Assembly: GCF_004745635.1 (NCBI RefSeq)
Contig: NZ_SRLB01000017.1
Location: forward strand, 62,001-126,000
From: Methylobacterium nonmethylotrophicum
GTDB lineage: Bacteria; Pseudomonadota; Alphaproteobacteria; Rhizobiales; Beijerinckiaceae
Length of the DNA stretch: 64,000 nucleotides
Direction of reading: 5' to 3'
Below the pieces are notes generated by a model. It saw nothing but the letters and a program-made list of their open reading frames with translations, was not told the DNA's origin and made no database searches. Numbering within the stretch: the stretch's first letter is position 1; each line of letters begins with the position of its first letter. A program made the translations under genes and the position numbers. Positions 28,536-36,524 of the stretch are shown piece by piece.

Positions 28536-28600
28536 CCCTCGGCCAAGTAACCCTCGGCCAAGTAACCCTCGGCCAAGTAATACTCGGTCAAGCACTCTCC
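28526..28600. repeat. Five 15-bp tandem repeats spanning the ialB stop codon
   Basis: GGCCAAGTAACCCTC occurs three times in a row, followed by GGCCAAGTAATACTC and a more diverged GGTCAAGCACTCTCC. Each complete unit carries an in-register AAG-TAA, so the Lys codon and stop codon of the gene are repeated downstream. The first unit includes the real stop at 28533-28535. Confidence 0.85.
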
Positions 28601-28758
28601 GGCCGAGCGAGGCCGCCGGCCTGAGACGCGGGAGGCCGCATCGGGGCGCCGGCCCCGGACCGGCGGCTCGACGACAGGTCGGGAATCATCCGAACTCCCC
28701 GGTATCGCCGCGCCGATGCCGGGGCGTTCCGCGTGGCAGGACCCCTGTGGCAGGACGC

Positions 28759-29568
28759 CTACCGGCGCAGGCCGCGGGTGACCCAATACTCACGCGGCAC
28801 GCAGATGCCGAGCGAGGTCGGGAAGCCGGCGTGGAAGGCGATGAAGTCGCGGCGCAGCGCGGCGCGGCGGTCTTCGTCCAGGCTAGCGGCCAGGGCCTTG
28901 GTCGGACCGTAGCTGGTGGAGAAGGTCTCCCACGCCGCCTCCGGACTCGGCTCACGATAGAACGAGACGCCCTTCTCGAACGACAGGTCGAAGTCCCGGC
29001 CCAGCAGCGCGGCGATGCGCTCGGTGCGGCCCCACTCGAACGGCGAGGGCGGCGCCGGCACAGGCGGCGCCGGCATGTAGGGCTTCATCACCGTGAACAT
29101 CTCGAACACGGCGCCGTCGGGCGTCCAGGTGGTCAGGGCGATGCGGCCGCCCCGCCGGCAGACCCGCGCCAGCTCCGCCGCCGCGGCCTCCGGCCGGCTG
29201 GCGAACATCACACCGCAGGTGGAGATCACCGCATCGAACGCGCCGTCGTCGAAGGGCAGGCTCTCCGCATCGCCGACCCGGTAGTCGATGGCGAGGTTCT
29301 CGGCCCTGGCCTGCTCGGCCGCGAAGGCGATCAGGTCGGGGCCAAGGTCGACGCCGACGACCTGCGCGCCGCGCCGGGCGACCAGGCGCGAGGTCCAGCC
29401 GGTCCCGGTGGCGAGATCGAGAATCCGCTCGCCGGGCTGCGGGGCCAGGCGCAGCACGCAATGCGCGATGCTGTCGGCGATGCCCCGGCTGATCTCATCG
29501 TAACGACCGCCGCCGGAGTTCCAGATGCCGGCCGGCCTGGCATTGTGAGGCTGGATCCCGCTGCTCAT
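28759..29568 (-). CDS. Class I SAM-dependent methyltransferase (UbiE/Coq5-like)
   Basis: A 269-residue methyltransferase. Motif I is ILDLATGTGWTSRLVARRGAQVVGVDLG (residues ~49-76). Then come YRVGDAESLPFDDGAFDAVISTCGVMF and ELARVCRRGGRIALTTWTPDG, the methyltransferase-11 layout. The C-terminal part is divergent, so the substrate is not predictable. A perfect 18-bp palindrome lies 35 bp upstream of the start codon and may be an operator. No partner gene is adjacent. Confidence 0.85.
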   Translation of the reverse strand: MSSGIQPHNARPAGIWNSGGGRYDEISRGIADSIAHCVLRLAPQPGERILDLATGTGWTSRLVARRGAQVVGVDLGPDLIAFAAEQARAENLAIDYRVGDAESLPFDDGAFDAVISTCGVMFASRPEAAAAELARVCRRGGRIALTTWTPDGAVFEMFTVMKPYMPAPPVPAPPSPFEWGRTERIAALLGRDFDLSFEKGVSFYREPSPEAAWETFSTSYGPTKALAASLDEDRRAALRRDFIAFHAGFPTSLGICVPREYWVTRGLRR

Positions 29569-29602
29569 GACGACCTCCCGTTCGCGCAGGAAGCATCATC
29601 GA

Positions 29603-29620
29603 GACGATCGGCCGATCGTC
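29603..29620. promoter_or_regulatory. Perfect 18-bp palindrome upstream of the methyltransferase gene
   Basis: GACGATCGGCCGATCGTC reads the same on both strands and lies 35-52 bp before the start at 29568. That is where a repressor of the TetR/ArsR/GntR type would bind. No regulator is adjacent. Confidence 0.45.
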
Positions 29621-29857
29621 ACGATGGGGGACTGACAGTTGGATGCTTGCAAGAGCGACTGCATCGACTGACGGCATCTTATGAGAACGCGATCGACATT
29701 CGTTCACATAAGTTGCACGGCGCCATCGGCCAGGGCGGAGACAGCCGGGCGCCGCTGGGTCAGCCGGAACGGACCCGGCAGAGGCGCGACGAAGGCGCCG
29801 CGCTCCCGCCACGGGATCCCAAGAGGCTGCGGACGGACGACGATAGCGTCCAGCGCC

Positions 29858-30223
29858 TCAATTCGCCGCGTCGCCCCGCATGCGGTAGCCCCCGTCGGCG
29901 TCGCGCTCGAACATCTCGGGGATGCGGGCGTGGCGCAGGGCCTCGCCGGAGCGGTCCGGCACCAGGTTCTGCTCCGAGACGTAGGCCACGTACTCGGTGT
30001 CCTGGTTCTCGGCGAGCAGGTGGTAGAACGGCTGGTCCTTGGACGGCCGCACCTCCTCGGGAATCGCCTGCCACCATTCCTCGGTATTGGCGAAGACCGG
30101 GTCGACGTCGAAGATGATGCCGCGGAACGGGTAGATCCGGTGGCGCACGACATCGCCGATGTTGAACTTGGCGAGGCGGATGACGGCGCCGGACGGCGCG
30201 ACGACGGGCTGCGGGGCGGGCAT
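29858..30223 (-). CDS. hspQ: Heat shock protein HspQ (hemimethylated-DNA-binding domain)
   Basis: A 121-residue protein of the HspQ/YccV family, a Lon-protease specificity factor and substrate in enterobacteria. The core reads AKFNIGDVVRHRIYPFRGIIFDVDPVF, then PFYHLLAENQDTEYVAYVSEQNLVPD, both hallmark blocks. The ATG at 30223 is preferred over an in-frame TTG at 30250. No lon gene is in the window. It stands alone, downstream of a CoA-ester lyase on the same strand with a hairpin between them. Confidence 0.92.
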   Translation of the reverse strand: MPAPQPVVAPSGAVIRLAKFNIGDVVRHRIYPFRGIIFDVDPVFANTEEWWQAIPEEVRPSKDQPFYHLLAENQDTEYVAYVSEQNLVPDRSGEALRHARIPEMFERDADGGYRMRGDAAN

Positions 30224-30303
30224 GGCGGAGGCGGTCTGTCCGAGAGGCAAGAGCTTCAGATAGGATCGGGCGTCACATAGGATGACGGGGGTGGGTTTGC
30301 ACC

Positions 30304-30336
30304 GGCGCGGGGCCCGCGCGATGCGGGACCCGCGCC
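30304..30336 (-). terminator. Strong hairpin after the CoA-ester lyase gene
   Basis: A 14-bp GC-rich stem with one mismatch (30304-30317 with 30323-30336) and a five-base loop. It starts 28 bp beyond the lyase stop codon. No T-run follows. Confidence 0.45.
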
Positions 30337-30363
30337 CTTGATCTCACGATGCCGGGAGGGCTC

Positions 30364-31419
30364 TCACCCCTCAAGGCCATAGGCCCGGGCGAGGTCGGGG
30401 TCCTTGGCCGCCACCAGCCGGGCGAGGTTCACGATCACGCTGGCCTGCTTCCAGGTGGCGTCGTCCTGCATCTTGCCGTCGAGCATCACCGCGCCGGTGC
30501 CGTCGGGCATCGCCTCGAGGATGCGCCGGGCGAAGGCGACCTCGCCCGGATCGGGGGCAAAGACGCTCTTCGCGATCGCGACCTGGCTCGGATGCAGGGT
30601 CCAGGCCCCGGCGCAGCCCATCAGGAAGGCGTTGCGGAACTGCACCTCGCAGGCGGCGGCATCCGAAAAGTCGCCGAACGGGCCGTAGAACGCCTTGATG
30701 CCGTTGGCCTGGCAGGCATCGACCATGCGGGCGATGGTGTAGTGCCAGAGGTCCTGCTGCACGCTCGCCCGCTCGGAGGCGCCGGGCGTGGGATCGGCGA
30801 TGACGCGGTAGTCGGGGTGGCCGCCGCCGACCCGGGTGGTCTTCATGCCGCGCGACGCCGCCAGGTCCGCGGGCCCCAGGCTCATGCCGTGCATGCGCGG
30901 CGAGGCGCAGGCGATGGCGTCGACATTGGCGACACCCTCGGCCGTCTCCAGGATGGCGTGGACCAGGATCGGCTTGGTGACGCCGGCCTTCGCCTCGAGC
31001 TGGGCCAGCAGCTGGTCGACATAGTGGATGTCCCAGGGGCCCTCGACCTTCGGCACCATCACGACGTCGAGCTTGGTCCCGACCTCGGCCACGATCTCGA
31101 TCAGGTCGTCGAGCAGCCAGGGTGAGTTGAGGGCGTTGACGCGGGTCCACAGGCCGGTGCCGTGGCGGGAGAAGTCGGTGTCCCGCGCCATGGCGATGAA
31201 GCCCTTGCGGGCGTTCAGCTTCTGGTCGGCCGGGACCGCGTCCTCAAGGTTGCCCAGCACCACGTCGACCTGGGCCGCCAGCTCCGGCACCCGGGCCCGG
31301 ACCTTGTCGTTGTGCGGCGGCACGAAGTGGATCATCCGCTCGAGCCGCACCGGCAGCTCGCGAAACGGAGCCGGCGCCCCGGTGGCCAGGGGCTGGAAGA
31401 AGCGGCGCGGCAGTTTCAT
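30364..31419 (-). CDS. HpcH/HpaI aldolase / citrate lyase family CoA-ester lyase (malyl-CoA lyase-like)
   Basis: A 351-residue member of the CitE-like TIM-barrel family, which cleaves malyl-CoA or beta-methylmalyl-CoA to glyoxylate and an acyl-CoA. Visible blocks are DVVLGNLEDAVPADQKLNAR (metal-binding acidic pair), RVNALNSPW, VVMVPKVEGPWDI, ILETAEGVANVDAIA, MSLGPADLAAS and GCAGAWTLHPSQVAIA. The acceptor CoA ester cannot be assigned. In methylotrophs such lyases serve the serine or ethylmalonyl-CoA cycles, but the N-terminus (LPRRFFQPLATGAPAPF) marks a branch different from the classical serine-cycle enzyme. Start at the ATG at 31419. Confidence 0.85.
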   Translation of the reverse strand: MKLPRRFFQPLATGAPAPFRELPVRLERMIHFVPPHNDKVRARVPELAAQVDVVLGNLEDAVPADQKLNARKGFIAMARDTDFSRHGTGLWTRVNALNSPWLLDDLIEIVAEVGTKLDVVMVPKVEGPWDIHYVDQLLAQLEAKAGVTKPILVHAILETAEGVANVDAIACASPRMHGMSLGPADLAASRGMKTTRVGGGHPDYRVIADPTPGASERASVQQDLWHYTIARMVDACQANGIKAFYGPFGDFSDAAACEVQFRNAFLMGCAGAWTLHPSQVAIAKSVFAPDPGEVAFARRILEAMPDGTGAVMLDGKMQDDATWKQASVIVNLARLVAAKDPDLARAYGLEG

Positions 31420-31959
31420 GGGGCGGATCTCCAACCTTCCGGCACGGCCGGCCACCGGCGAGCCCGCGTCGCGGGGTCCCGGCCGTGACGGAGGGGTAGT
31501 GCAGGGGCGGCGCGGCCGTAAAGGGGCGGCGGCTCGGCAGATGGTCGGGCTCCGGACCGAGGCCGGCGCCGGATCGCCCGCGCGGTGCCGGCCTGCAACG
31601 GCTGCGCCTCCCCGTCGGACGCCGCGGCGGCGCCTGCCTCCGGGCAGTGGCCCGGCGTCCGGCTTCGTCGGGAGCGGCCGGACACGCGCCAGAACTTGTC
31701 TTGGGATCAATCCCCGCAAGTCACCGCATGTCGACTTGCGGGGATTGATTTCGGCGTTATCATCAAGAGCGTTGGGAAGGGACAGACAATCCCGAACGGT
31801 GCGGCGGCCGGATTGATTGCAGGCCGGAACCTCCGCGCCGGGACCCGGCACGGATCCGGGGGAGCCCTGCGCGCGGGTGCCGTTTCGCACATGCGGCAGG
31901 GGAACGCAGGCGCACACACGGCGTTCACCGGGCGAGGCGGGCGGCGGAGGACACACACC
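31420..31959. other. Non-coding gap between the lyase and patatin genes
   Basis: Some 540 bases between divergent genes. No gene is supported. The main element is the 17-bp perfect inverted repeat at 31706-31749. The promoters of both neighbours must lie here, but none is obvious. Confidence 0.4.
31706..31749. repeat. Perfect 17-bp inverted repeat with a 10-base spacer
   Basis: The arms are ATCAATCCCCGCAAGTC (31706-31722) and its exact reverse complement (31733-31749). The hairpin could act as a terminator, an operator or a mobile-element end. It lies about 210 bp upstream of the patatin start and far from the lyase start. Confidence 0.7.
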
Positions 31960-33180
31960 ATGTCCCGAGTGATGAATCGGCGCGGGTTGGCCGGCGCCGC
32001 GATGCTGGCGCTCGCTCTCGGCACGATGCCGGCGCAGGCCGGCACCGTCGCGGACCGCCAGCGCTCGACCGTGCGGGCGAGCTTCACGGCCGCGGACCTC
32101 GCGGCGGCGCGGCCGGAGGGCCTGGCCGCGACGGTGCGGCTTCCCGGCGACGACCCCGCCGCGTTCCGGGCCTTTCTCGACGGGGCGCCGATGGCGGCGC
32201 GGGAGCCCTGGCTCGCCCTCTCCGGCGGCGGCGAGAACGGCGCCTTCGCGGCCGGCCTCCTGAAGGGCTGGACCCGGGCCGGCAACCGGCCGGATTTCGG
32301 CGTCGTCACCGGCGTCTCGACCGGCGCGCTGATCGCGCCCTTCGCCTTCCTGGGCGCCGCGCAGGACGCGGCCCTGGAGAAGGCCTATACCGAGACCTCG
32401 GCCGCGGACGTGTTCGAGTTCGGCGGCGGCCCGGAGAGCCTGACCGACACCTGGCCGCTCAAGCGTGGCATCGAGCGCAGCGTCACCCCGGCCTTGCTCG
32501 CGGCGGTGGCGGCGGAGCACCGGAAGGGCCGGCGCCTCCTCGTCGTGACCACCGAGCTCGACTCGTTGCGCCCCACCCTGTGGGACATGGGCGCCATCGC
32601 GGCCGCGGGCGGCCCGGCCGGGCTCAAGCTCTTCCGCGAGGTGATGCTGGCCTCGGCGGCGATCCCCGGCATCTTCCCGCCGGTGATGATCGATTCGGTC
32701 GGCCCCGGGGCGAAGCGCTTCCAGGAGATGCACGCCGACGGCGGCGCCACCGCGCCGTTCTTCGTCGCCCCCGGCCGGACCCTGCTCGGGCCGATCGCCG
32801 GCGCGCCGGCCGAGGAGGACAAGCTCCCGGCGCCGGCGATCTACGTCGTCGTCAACACCGCGCAGGCGCCGGACTTCCAGGTCGCCCAGCGCTCGATGCT
32901 GAGCATCCTCGGCCGCTCGCTCTCGGCGATGATCAAGGCCCAGACCGCCGGCGCCATCGCGGTGACCAGGGCCTTCGCGGCGCGCACCGGCACGGCGATC
33001 CACGTCGCCACCATCGACCAGCGCTTCCCCCAGACCTCGCAGGCGCCCTTCGAGCAGGGCTACATGCGGGCGCTGTTCGCCCATGGCGAGCGGCTGGGGA
33101 AGGCCGGCACCGCCTTCGACTGGTCGCCCGACACGCTGGCCACCAGCTCGACCCGGCGGAGTGCCAGCAGCGCGCCGTGA
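31960..33180 (+). CDS. Secreted patatin-like phospholipase
   Basis: A 406-residue exported protein with the patatin Ser-Asp dyad. The signal peptide spans about residues 1-28 (GAAMLALALGTMPAQA). The oxyanion loop GGGENGAFAAG lies at about 87-97. The nucleophile elbow GVSTG has Ser120, and Asp260 lies in HADGGATAPFF. These are the canonical D-G-G and G-x-S-x-G motifs. It would hydrolyse phospholipid or lipid esters at the cell surface or periplasm. GGAGG sits 9 bases before the ATG at 31960. No secretion genes are adjacent. Confidence 0.88.
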   Translation: MSRVMNRRGLAGAAMLALALGTMPAQAGTVADRQRSTVRASFTAADLAAARPEGLAATVRLPGDDPAAFRAFLDGAPMAAREPWLALSGGGENGAFAAGLLKGWTRAGNRPDFGVVTGVSTGALIAPFAFLGAAQDAALEKAYTETSAADVFEFGGGPESLTDTWPLKRGIERSVTPALLAAVAAEHRKGRRLLVVTTELDSLRPTLWDMGAIAAAGGPAGLKLFREVMLASAAIPGIFPPVMIDSVGPGAKRFQEMHADGGATAPFFVAPGRTLLGPIAGAPAEEDKLPAPAIYVVVNTAQAPDFQVAQRSMLSILGRSLSAMIKAQTAGAIAVTRAFAARTGTAIHVATIDQRFPQTSQAPFEQGYMRALFAHGERLGKAGTAFDWSPDTLATSSTRRSASSAP

Positions 33181-33225
33181 TACGTTTCAAGTATTTGTCA
33201 GGTTATGTCCCGAATTCACATCATC

Positions 33226-33379
33226 CCACCCACGACCTCATCCTGAGGTGCCGGTCGATCGCAGATCGCATGATCTGCGATCGACCGGCCTCGAAGGAGG
33301 GCTCCAGTCATCTCGGTGGGATCTGGAGGCCTCCGAGGCTCGCTAAGCTCGCACCTCAGGATGAGGGTGTGGGTGGGGT
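33226..33379. repeat. Nested palindromic intergenic element (type B, short form)
   Basis: The outer arms are CCCACGACCTCATCCTGAGGTG near 33229 and GCACCTCAGGATGAGGGTGTG from 33351, in inverse orientation. Inside are a perfect 17-bp hairpin (CCGGTCGATCGCAGATC, loop GCAT) and a weaker CCTCGAAGGAGG...CCTCCGAGG fold. The same outer arms recur at 60,920-61,191. It lies between convergent patatin and ubiH-like genes and may serve as a terminator. Confidence 0.7.
33251..33288. terminator. 17-bp perfect hairpin downstream of the patatin gene
   Basis: The arms at 33251-33267 and 33272-33288 are exact reverse complements with a four-base loop. The hairpin is part of the type B element and sits between two convergent genes. 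Confidence 0.4.
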
Positions 33380-33393
33380 GGACCTTGTGCGGC

Positions 33394-34605
33394 TCACCCC
33401 CGCATCAGAGTCGGCGTGCCCAGCCGCGGCGTCACGCCCTCGCGCATCACCAGGCGGCGCAACGGCGCGATGGTCGAGAGGGCCAGCAGCCCGATGCCGC
33501 GGGCGAGGTCGCCGGGCAGGAAGGCGGTCAGCAGGCTGCGGTTGAGGGTGTCGACCGCCGTCGTGCGCAGGCGGGCATCGAGGGCCCGGCCGCGGGCGAA
33601 GCCGGACAGCACCGATTCGGCACCGGGATCGCGGGCGCCCGCCACCGCGTCCCGCAGGGCGGCGGCGTCGCGCAGCCCCAGGTTCAACCCCTGCGCGCCG
33701 ATCGGCGGGAAGACATGGGCGGCCTCGCCGACGAGCGCGAGGCGGGGGCCCACCGGCCGGGGCACCGAGAGGCCGCGCATCGGCACCAGGCCCCGCGGCC
33801 CATCGATCCGCATCGCGCCCAGCATCGACTGCGCCTGGCGCTCGATCGCGGCGGCGAGCGCGGCGTCGTCGAGGGCGATCAGGCGCTCCGCCCGCGCCTC
33901 GGCCGAGACCCAGACCAGGCTGGAGCGGCGTCCGCCCGGCAGCGGCACCAGGGTGAAGGGCCCCTCGCGGGTGTGGAACTCGGTCGAGATCTCGCGGTGG
34001 TCGCGGGTATGCGCCAGGATCGTGGTCAGCGCCTTCTGCGGGTAGGTCCAGCGCTGCGCCGTCAGGCCCGCCGCCTCGCGCAACGGCGAGCCGCCGCCAT
34101 CCGCCGCGACCACGAGGCGCGCCGCGACGCTCCCGCCGCCTTCCAGGGCCAGCACCGCCCGGTCCTCCTGCAGCGTGCGCCCGGCGGCGTCGTGCTCGAT
34201 CAGCGTCAGCCCCGGCACCGCCCGGGCGCGGGCCCGCAGGGTCTCGACGAGGCGCGCGCTCTCGACGTTCCACCCGAAGGCGTCGAGGCCGATCTCGCGG
34301 GCGACGAAGCGGGCCGGCGGCGGGCGAAACAGGCTGCCGGTGTCGTCGATCAGGTGCATCTCGGCGAGCGCCGCCGCCTGCGGTTCCAGCGCCTCCCAGG
34401 CGCCGAGGGCGCGCAGCAGCCTCACCGAGCCGTCGAGGAGCGCCACGGTGCGCCCGTCGGCCACGGGGGCGTGGCGGCCGACGAGCGCCGTGCGCAGGCC
34501 CTCGCGGGCGAGCGCCAGGGCGGCCGCCAGGCCGACCGCGCCGGCCCCGACCACCGCCACGTCGTAGATGTCGCCCTCGGGCGTGGAAGCGGCGGTCTCA
34601 CTCAC
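33394..34605 (-). CDS. UbiH/UbiF/Coq6-family FAD-dependent hydroxylase
   Basis: A 403-residue flavoprotein monooxygenase of the ubiquinone-biosynthesis group. The FAD loop is VAVVGAGAVGLAAALALAREG (residues ~14-34). The mid motif is VVAADGGGSPLREAAG. The second FAD motif reads LALVGEAAHVFPPIGAQGLNLGLRDAAAL, with Glu where most members have Asp in G-D-A-A-H. It would hydroxylate the ubiquinone ring, at a position I cannot assign. The frame extends upstream, but a GTG at 34605, preceded by GAGGAGAG, is the best start. It is divergent from the quinone oxidoreductase gene. Confidence 0.85.
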   Translation of the reverse strand: MSETAASTPEGDIYDVAVVGAGAVGLAAALALAREGLRTALVGRHAPVADGRTVALLDGSVRLLRALGAWEALEPQAAALAEMHLIDDTGSLFRPPPARFVAREIGLDAFGWNVESARLVETLRARARAVPGLTLIEHDAAGRTLQEDRAVLALEGGGSVAARLVVAADGGGSPLREAAGLTAQRWTYPQKALTTILAHTRDHREISTEFHTREGPFTLVPLPGGRRSSLVWVSAEARAERLIALDDAALAAAIERQAQSMLGAMRIDGPRGLVPMRGLSVPRPVGPRLALVGEAAHVFPPIGAQGLNLGLRDAAALRDAVAGARDPGAESVLSGFARGRALDARLRTTAVDTLNRSLLTAFLPGDLARGIGLLALSTIAPLRRLVMREGVTPRLGTPTLMRG

Positions 34606-34738
34606 GACACGGGCTCTCCTCGAACGATCCTGGGTCAGATCTGGGTCATGCAGGGCTCGTCCGCCATCCCGGCCATTGCCGAAGCGCCGCCGCCACCTAT
34701 GATCCCGCCCGCCACCAAGAGCGACATGGGAGCGGGCG

Positions 34739-35713
34739 ATGCCCAAGGCGATCCGGATTCACGAGTACGGCGGCCCCGAGGTGATGCGCTACGAGGACGT
34801 CACGGTGGCCGAGCCCGGCCCCGGCCAGATCCGGGTGCGCCAGAGCGCGATCGGCGTCAACTTCATCGACATCTACTTCCGTTCCGGCCAGTACAAGGCG
34901 CCCCAGCTCCCCTTCACCCCCGGCAACGAGGGCGCCGGCACCGTGGTGTCGGTGGGCGAGGGCGTGACCGGCTTCAGGCCGGGCGAGCGGGTCGCCTACG
35001 GCTCGGCCTCCGGCACCTATGCCGAGGAGGTGGTGATCGACGCGAAGTCCGTGGTGCGCCTGCCGGACAGCATCGACGACAACACCGCCGCCGCGATGAT
35101 GCTCAAAGGCCTGACCACCCAGTACCTGCTGCGGCGCACCTACCGGGTCCAGCCCGGCGACACGATCCTGTTCCACGCCGCCGCCGGCGGCGTCGGGCTG
35201 ATCGCGACGCAATGGGCCAAGCACCTCGGCGCCACGGTGATCGGCACCGTCGGCTCGCAGGACAAGGTGTCGCTCGCCCGCGAGCACGGCTGCGACCACG
35301 TCATCCTGTACCGCGACGAGGATTTCGCCGCCCGGGTCAAGGAGATCACCGGCGGCAAGGGCTGCCAGGTGGTCTATGACGGCGTCGGCAAGGCGACCTT
35401 CCCGGCCTCCCTCGATTGCCTCAGGCCGTTCGGCTATTTCGTGAATTTCGGCAGTGCGTCCGGCCCGGTCGCCGCCTTCGACATCGGCCTCCTCGCCCAG
35501 AAGGGCTCGCTCTACGCCACGCGGCCGACCCTGTTCACCCACGCCGCCGACCGCGCGACGCTGGAGGAGATGGCTGCCGACCTGTTCGACGTGGTGGGCA
35601 GCGGCGCGGTGAAGATCCCGGTCCACACCCGCGCCAAGCTCGCCGACGCGCCCAAGGTCCACGCCGACCTCGCCGGGCGCCAGACGACCGGCGCCACGGT
35701 GATGCATCCCTGA
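34739..35713 (+). CDS. qor: Zinc-independent NADPH:quinone oxidoreductase
   Basis: A 324-residue medium-chain reductase of the Qor (zeta-crystallin) group that reduces quinones with NADPH. Signatures are AIRIHEYGGPEVMRYEDV, IGVNFIDIYFRSGQYKAPQLPF, PGNEGAGTVVSVGEGV, GERVAYGSASGTYAE and the nucleotide loop ILFHAAAGGVGLIATQWAKHLGA. No zinc-ligand cysteines are present. ATG start with GGGAG about 6 bases upstream. Followed by pncA on the same strand. Confidence 0.94.
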   Translation: MPKAIRIHEYGGPEVMRYEDVTVAEPGPGQIRVRQSAIGVNFIDIYFRSGQYKAPQLPFTPGNEGAGTVVSVGEGVTGFRPGERVAYGSASGTYAEEVVIDAKSVVRLPDSIDDNTAAAMMLKGLTTQYLLRRTYRVQPGDTILFHAAAGGVGLIATQWAKHLGATVIGTVGSQDKVSLAREHGCDHVILYRDEDFAARVKEITGGKGCQVVYDGVGKATFPASLDCLRPFGYFVNFGSASGPVAAFDIGLLAQKGSLYATRPTLFTHAADRATLEEMAADLFDVVGSGAVKIPVHTRAKLADAPKVHADLAGRQTTGATVMHP

Positions 35714-35775
35714 TAGCCTGACGCAGCGGCATCCGGGGCGATTCGCGCCCCGGATCGGCGGAGACCTTGAGCGTG

Positions 35776-36405
35776 ATGCGCCCGACAGAGACCGACCTGC
35801 TCCTCGTCATCGACGTCCAGGCCGATTTCCTGCCCGGCGGCGCGCTCGCGGTGCCGGACGGGGACGCGGTGATCGCGCCGATCAACGCGCTCGCCCGCCA
35901 ATTCAACCACGTCGTCCTGACCCAGGACTGGCACCCGGCGGGCCACGCCTCCTTCGCCACGAGCCACCCGGGCAGGCAGCCCTTCGAGACGGTGCGGCTG
36001 CCTTACGGCGAGCAGGTGCTGTGGCCGGAGCACTGCGTCCAGGGCACGCCCGGCGCCGCGCTGTCGCCGAAGCTCGACCTGCCCCACGCCGAGCTGGTCC
36101 TCCGCAAGGGCTACCGGCGCGGGATCGACAGCTACTCGGCCTTCCGCGAGGCCGACCGCACCACCCCGACCGGGCTTGCCGGCTACCTGCGCGAGCGCGG
36201 CCTCACCCGGGTCGTCCTGTGCGGGCTCGCCACCGATTACTGCGTCGGCTGGAGCGCCCTCGACGCGCGGGAGGCGGGTTTCCAGGCGGTGGTGGTCGAG
36301 GATGCCTGCCGGGCGATCGACCTCGGCGGGTCGCTGGCGCGGGCCTGGGACGCGATGGCGGCGGCGGGGGTGGAGCGGGTGGAGAGCGGGGCGATCGGGG
36401 GGTGA
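35776..36405 (+). CDS. pncA: Nicotinamidase
   Basis: A 209-residue cysteine hydrolase that deamidates nicotinamide to nicotinate in NAD salvage. The catalytic triad is visible as Asp in LLLVIDVQADFLPGGALAV, Lys in VLRKGYRRGIDSYSAF and Cys in GLATDYCVGWSALDA. The metal site is in TQDWHPAGHASFA, and WPEHCVQGTPGA is conserved. GTG (35773) or TTG (35767) just upstream could also serve as start; the Shine-Dalgarno GGAG at 35760 fits GTG as well. It converges on rimO. Confidence 0.95.
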   Translation: MRPTETDLLLVIDVQADFLPGGALAVPDGDAVIAPINALARQFNHVVLTQDWHPAGHASFATSHPGRQPFETVRLPYGEQVLWPEHCVQGTPGAALSPKLDLPHAELVLRKGYRRGIDSYSAFREADRTTPTGLAGYLRERGLTRVVLCGLATDYCVGWSALDAREAGFQAVVVEDACRAIDLGGSLARAWDAMAAAGVERVESGAIGG

Positions 36406-36474
36406 ATGCAGCCCAGGTCGCAGAGGCGCACGCACGGACCAACAGCTTCACGTCGTGCCAAAGGCGCGGGTTTC

Positions 36475-36501
36475 CCCCTCTCCCCGCGGGCGGGAGAGGG
36501 G
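36475..36501. repeat. Single REP-like hairpin between convergent pncA and rimO
   Basis: A 10-bp perfect stem CCCCTCTCCC / GGGAGAGGGG with a seven-base loop. It has the same arm sequence as the REPIN-like elements elsewhere in the window and may act as a bidirectional terminator. Confidence 0.6.
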
Positions 36502-36524
36502 AGATGCGCACGATGCAGTGCGTT

